From Tetmemena sp. SeJ-2015 (Eukaryota > Ciliophora > Spirotrichea > Sporadotrichida > Oxytrichidae): DNA of 11,036 bases. Position 1 is the first letter of the stretch; the number at the start of each line of letters is the position of its first letter. Positions 6,885-11,036 of the stretch are shown here, piece after piece. Location: positions 1-11,036 of the forward strand of contig JAJKFJ010014496.1 of NCBI GenBank assembly GCA_027382625.1, in the 5' to 3' direction. Under the pieces are notes generated by a model, which had not been told where the DNA came from, did not search any database, and saw only the letters and a list, made by a program, of their open reading frames with translations. The translations under genes were made by a program, and so were the position numbers.

Positions 6885-8089
6885 GTTAAATTTTCGATAT
6901 AAAATTAGGGATTAATAAAGATATCTTTGTCGAACTAAGAAGACAATTCTATATGCTTTATATTACAAACAATTAATTTTTTTTTGGACTATGTATTTTA
7001 AACTTTATATTATATTAAAATTATTTTTAGAACGTTTTTAAGAAATTATATTATTAGTAATTTTAGTGAATTATTCTTTGACTTTGGAATAAATGACCTC
7101 GGCATTATAGTTGGCATTAAATTTAATGATGATTAAAAATAGTTTATATATAAAGTATTGAATTCATATTTATTTAACTGTATAATATTATAGGATGAAT
7201 GTGATTATAGAGAAAATAAACTTAATTATGAAAGATTAACTTTTTTAATAAAATTATTTTCATTAATTGTGTTATTGTTTAAATGATGTTTTAATTTAAA
7301 GTTAGATGACATCTCCTATAATTTCTAGAAATACAAATACATAGAAATAAAACGGGAATCAATTACAGGATTGAATATAAATAATCCAAATATTTAATCG
7401 CAATATTAAATATATGGAGAATCACTATAACTATTTATGCATATCACCTTGGAATTGCTATTCACCCTTCGAGTAATCATGATAATAGTATGTATGTTTC
7501 ATCATACCTATGAAATTAGTTAATCAAATAATATTAGAACCTATTTCTCTATAAATAATTAATGTTTTAGCTAAACAGAAAACAATTCTCGATGACGCTA
7601 GCAATTATGAATTCACAGCATTGGTTATGCAATCAAAATATTATGAAGTTTTAAACTAACATATACACACTTAATGATGACTCACTTTCTAATTTAATCT
7701 TTCACTTTCGTTTGTGATCCTACTTGTAATTGGAAAAAAAAACTATGTCTTTTTCCGATTCATTTCTACGAATTTGTATTTCTAGATCACCTATTCTTAT
7801 TTGACATATATCGGAAAAAAATATTAATTTATTCAAATAATATTTAAAAGGGATTTGATTTAATTGAAAAATTTTATTTGCAAGGTATGAATTAAGTTAA
7901 ATGAAAGAGCAGTAATCTACTTTTACTCTTTTATCACTTAGGATTTGCTTAATTTCTTAAGCATTTTTGAATAAAATTTTGAACTCTTATTAAATATTGG
8001 AGCTTTACTACCTTCTATGAGTTTATTTTGGAAAAAGATAACTTATTTAATGTGCTATATCTTTTTTTAGATGATTTCTTATATACTCG
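6885..8089. other. Long AT-rich stretch without a supported gene
   Basis: G+C is very low throughout. The first part, to about 6960, may still be coding in a different frame: a sense frame across 6782-6960 includes NFGDFKSFVSQIFDIKLG (the Q is a TAA). After that I see nothing gene-like. A 10-bp inverted repeat, tttttccgat at 7750-7759 and atcggaaaaa at 7810-7819, spans a 50-base loop and could be chance in such DNA. Confidence 0.55.
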
Positions 8090-8689
8090 TCAAGCTATTA
8101 AATTATTATTTCCTAATAAGTAGTGAATGATTTTAATTGTGGAAGTGTATTGCTTAAATCTTAATTTGTACCTTAAAGTATCATATCTGGAGAGGATGGG
8201 AATCTGGAGTGAGTTAGTTGTGAAAAAGTAGCTTTGCACTATTCTTGCTTAAACACTAACTGAAATCGTTCGAATGGGCTCAAAGAATAGATAAAAAGCG
8301 TAAGTACTTAGCAAGTTAACAAACAGGGTTGCTTAGGCTGGGAGCTCTTGTGGATTGATAGATTACCCATTAAAAAAGGATGCTCATCGAGTCCTAGGTA
8401 TGTCAAAGCCTTGAGAGGAATGCCAAGAAGTACTCGAGGTTGCTGTGCCGACGAGAGATTTTGAGTGCTCAAGGCTGCCAGACTAGCTGATTGCATAGAT
8501 AACAGTCATAAACTTGGCAAGCTTGTTGAGGATTTTCCAGGATCGAAATCTTGAAACTTCTACAAGTGCAATAGTCGCATCTTTAGAGATTCTATTAGGA
8601 TTAAATTTAATGATTATATTTTAATTCACCAGATTTTATGAAAAGCTACCCTATAAATTAATTAAATTATGATAAGATTCTTTATTCAT
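8090..8689 (-). CDS. Candidate coding island, antisense, with one in-frame TGA; function unknown
   Basis: The antisense ATG at 8687-8689 opens a frame of 101 codons to a TGA at 8384-8386. The same frame then carries on for 97 more to a TGA at 8090-8092. Seven TAA/TAG codons must be sense. The part before the TGA contains KDATIALVEVSRFRSW and ILNKLAKFMTVIYAI. The part after it contains INPQELPAQATLFVNLLS and a hydrophobic run ending FYLFFEP, a possible membrane segment. Both halves share the same phase and similar composition, which favours the TGA being an amino acid or a single lesion over two unrelated genes. G by codon position is about 28/19/17 over both halves. The G+C-rich core is about 8160-8620; the ends are AT-rich and uncertain. 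A second antisense frame from 8496 is also open over part of this interval, but it has poorer base bias. No family is recognised. Confidence 0.35.
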
Positions 8690-8899
8690 TTTAAATTTCT
8701 TATAAATTAATATAGATTCATAATCATAATATATTTTGAATAATTGTTGTCATTTTTAGTTTATAGAATAAAATAGTTGGTATTTTAGGAGCTAACGTTC
8801 TAAATATTTAAATAAATTGAATAATTAATAATTAACTTTGGGATGAGAGCTTAAATGAAGAATAAATTTAAGCAGTTATTTTATAAACTCATATTTCTG

Positions 8900-9097
8900 A
8901 TGAATTTATATTTACATGCACTTGTAAACTACTTTTATTTTTCATATAATGCAGGAAATCAACACGGACTTAGTACTTTAGGAAGCACGTATGAACTTCC
9001 TAATGGCATTGAATATAATAGTAAATAAGGAAATAGTTATTTAGCAGGATCAGTGCTTTTCAAAGTAGTTGAGATGGAGGTATATAGATATAATTGA
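8900..9097 (+). CDS. Small candidate coding island, 65 codons; function unknown
   Basis: The ATG at 8900 opens a frame of 65 codons ending in TGA at 9095-9097, with a single TAA (9026-9028) read as sense. The peptide starts with a mildly hydrophobic, Tyr/Phe-rich stretch that could be a short signal sequence. It continues with GLSTLGSTYELPNGIEYN and SYLAGSVLFKVVEMEV, a Gly-rich, beta-like composition unlike the random Ile/Lys/Asn peptides of the flanks. G by codon position is about 18/10/6. The sequence just before codon 19 (ataatgcag) could also be a splice acceptor, making the island an exon beginning near 8954 rather than a small gene. The frame continues beyond the TGA for some way, with weaker composition. 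No homologous family is recognised. Confidence 0.35.
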
Positions 9098-10440
9098 TGT
9101 ACTAATCTCTACTTATCTTCCTAAAAGAACTCAAGTTATTATAAATATATTAAACAAATACCAAAGTCATATTTAAACAATTAAAGGTATAACAAAGTAC
9201 AAATTAAATCAGTTTCAATTCAATAATTCAAATGTTAAAATTCAAAAATAAATTAAGTACGGACAAAACAGTAAATGCTAGATAAGCTTCCCATATATAA
9301 AACATGATTAAAATATTAGACTCACTGTTTTTTTATATAAAAATGTTGAGAGTTTCTTATCTTGTAAAAATTATAAAATATTACCCACCAGTCAATAAAT
9401 TAAATATTAAAAGACTTTCTCTATATTTTGTATCCACAATTATTGCCCATTTTTAAATCAGAGCTGTTATGATAATTAGAAATGCATCTTTAATCTCCTT
9501 CCTCTTTACCTAACCGACTATGATATAAGGTTAGTATTCTTAGATTTTAATTTCTAATTTAATATTACACTCATTCTTGAATTAGTTAAAAACTTTCCTT
9601 AGATTTGAGAATGCTAAATAAATTAATCATAATATATGGGAATTAAGTCAATGAATAAAGCAATTTTTTCATTTAAATATAATTGAAAAAATTAATTTAT
9701 TTCCTTTGAGAATAAAATTTAATAAATATATGTTTAGAATTCTTGAAATAAAAAAAATATTTAAACCAATATGAATTGATTAATTTAAAGTCCTTACGTT
9801 TTAAACAAATGAAATTTATCAAATTTAAACTAATTTATTGAATAAAGTAGAGTCAGCTCCACCTTCTTTATTTATCCGTAACTTCCTTTTGATAAAATAG
9901 CTTCCTATCATCATTATAGCACATACTATAAAAAGTGAGTGAAATTAGAGAATGATGTAGGTATGGAAGCACCATCTTTATTTCTTTAAATAGTATTGAT
10001 GTTGAATTGTCTGATTTTGCTCATTTATTTTTTACTTAGCATTCCAATGAAATTTTCCAATGTAAAAATTATGCTGATAAATATCAAAGTTCGTGCCTTA
10101 TCTTCATTTTAATTGCAGCCGGGAATCCTAATTTTTGGAAAGTGGAGTTAAACAAGAAAATATTATAAAGCAGAATATTATTTATACGAATTCTAAAATC
10201 AAGCATACTCAAAACTTAAATTGACTATGAGTATTCAACTAATATCTTGCTTATAGAAGAACATCTCTTTTTTCATCTTCATTAAACTTTAGCATTTAAA
10301 ATTTAGACAATTCGTTCTTTGGAGATTTAATTCAAAATTGTAATTTGTATAACTTTTTAATTATGAAGTTTTTAAGCAATAATGTCTTGGTCTCTTTATA
10401 ATAAGAAAAAATTAGAAGATGGGATGGTAAATGCTTGACC
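9098..10440. other. AT-rich stretch without a supported gene
   Basis: Mostly very AT-rich. At 10111-10118 a pyrimidine-rich stretch ends in ttgcag, followed by G+C-richer sequence to about 10150, which could be a splice acceptor and short exon, but no frame there has clear coding bias. Around 9849-9990 two similar pieces, ccaccttctttattt and caccatctttattt, lie about 110 bases apart; the match is too short to call a repeat. No RNA genes seen. Confidence 0.55.
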
Positions 10441-10461
10441 AAACCTTTTTAACTACTAAGA

Positions 10462-10663
10462 CAGCTGCTTGCTTAATAGCAATCTGCCAATCACTTTTTC
10501 AGTCTATATGAAGTCGACTGATGAGATTAACCATCTGTTCTTTTAAACATCTTTAACAATCTTTTCCTCTTACCAAAGTTCGTAAAAATCCTTTGAAAAT
10601 ACAGCATTTATTGGTTGAAGACAAATGTAAGTCGCTAGCTGAATTCTTTTAAGCAAGCAGCTG
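10462..10663. repeat. 15-bp perfect inverted repeat spanning about 200 bases
   Basis: The arms at 10462-10476 (cagctgcttgcttaa) and 10649-10663 are exact reverse complements, separated by 172 bases. The match extends imperfectly outward: actaag next to the left arm against actaac next to the right. It may be a small inverted-repeat element like the one at 5137-5472, but it has different ends and no second copy was found in the window. Confidence 0.6.
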
Positions 10664-11036
10664 GTTAGTCTAGCCTAACTGGTTGATTAAAGCTAACTTT
10701 CAGTCTTCAAAACTTTGCTCGTTATAAGAAAGATAGAGATCGAGATATTCAAAACATGCTTATAAAATTAGAGATAATTTATTTTTATAACACAATTATG
10801 AATTAATAATTTTCAAACAATAAACTTATAAGTATTTTTAAATTTCAAAGAATAAAGATGGTGTAACATCAATGCGTTTCTTAACAAAGTTCGCATACTT
10901 GCATACAATAATAGTTCAATCAAAACCCCATAATATGATAAGAAAGTGAAAATAAGTTGTGTATAATTAATTTCTTTATTAATACTTATAATCATGCGAG
11001 TCAAACGCGAAATTACTCAAAAATAACTACATGATC
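10664..11036. other. AT-rich end of window without a supported gene
   Basis: A sense frame from 10512 to a TGA at 10947-10949 is free of TGA for 145 codons, but TAA/TAG occur at about the chance rate and G shows no preference for a codon position. An antisense frame at 10813-11004 looks like random AT-rich translation. I call nothing here. Confidence 0.55.

Noticed and set aside
8262..8282. Possible tRNA T-loop (gttcgaat)
   Set aside because: The flanking bases do not pair as a T-stem and no acceptor or anticodon stems can be drawn.
7690..8496. Antisense frame from 8496 of about 260 codons with no TGA
   Set aside because: Below about 8150 it is in DNA where TAA/TAG occur at chance rate and the peptide is random-looking; in the richer part the frame starting at 8689 has better first-position G bias.
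10512..10949. Sense frame of 145 codons without TGA near the window end
   Set aside because: Eight TAA/TAG in frame is close to the chance number and G is spread evenly over codon positions.
10813..11004. 63-codon antisense ORF
   Set aside because: AT-rich random-looking peptide with no base bias or motif.
1..11036. CRISPR array, rRNA, operon or plasmid/phage structure
   Set aside because: No regularly spaced repeats, no rRNA-like conserved stretches, no ribosome-binding sites or clustered genes; the intron-like signals and coding pattern are eukaryotic.

Overview
The window is AT-rich (roughly a quarter G+C by eye) and eukaryotic in character. There are no tightly packed genes, no ribosome-binding sites and no operons, and no stretch reads as an ordinary long ORF in the standard code. 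What stands out is patchiness: islands of about 150-600 bases with clearly higher G+C sit in very AT-rich DNA. Several islands hold frames that stay open only if TAA/TAG, TGA, or both are sense codons. That points to a protist with a variant nuclear code, most simply a ciliate (Gln at TAA/TAG as in oxytrichids, Tetrahymena and Paramecium; or codes with TGA = Trp as in Blepharisma, Condylostoma and karyorelicts). The fit is inferred from frame openness and codon-position base bias, not from homology, so the taxon and the exact code remain open.

Layout. Positions 1-2276: three candidate antisense coding islands (cores about 235-480, 860-1047 and 2010-2264), interrupted by a decayed repeat copy at 1291-1604. 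Positions 2411-5052: candidate sense-strand islands, one with a well-formed 97-base GT-AG intron (2723-2819), and a long frame at 4462-5049 containing a 22-base tandem repeat. Positions 5137-5472: a compact, well preserved element with 28-base terminal inverted repeats. Its frame is open almost end to end and carries an unmistakable response-regulator receiver motif (MDLNMPIMDGFEAT). Positions 6234-6884: a sense frame that begins with a hydrophobic segment. Positions 8090-8689 (antisense) and 8900-9097 (sense): two more candidate islands. The rest, notably 3190-3890, 5473-6230, 6885-8089 and 9098-11036, is AT-rich DNA with no gene I can support, apart from a 15-base inverted repeat at 10462/10649.

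The firmest result is the repeat family. The element at 5137-5472 and the degraded copy at 1291-1604 are collinear over their whole length. In the best-aligned 37 bases all seven differences are G/C in the intact copy against A/T in the degraded one, as expected for AT-biased decay. The element therefore looks like a small inverted-repeat mobile element that carries a fragment of a two-component signalling gene.

The coding islands alternate strand over short distances. Two readings fit: exons of several genes with AT-rich introns, or dispersed germline (micronuclear) gene segments of a ciliate. The sequence alone does not decide between them. No protein other than the receiver fragment is recognised with confidence.
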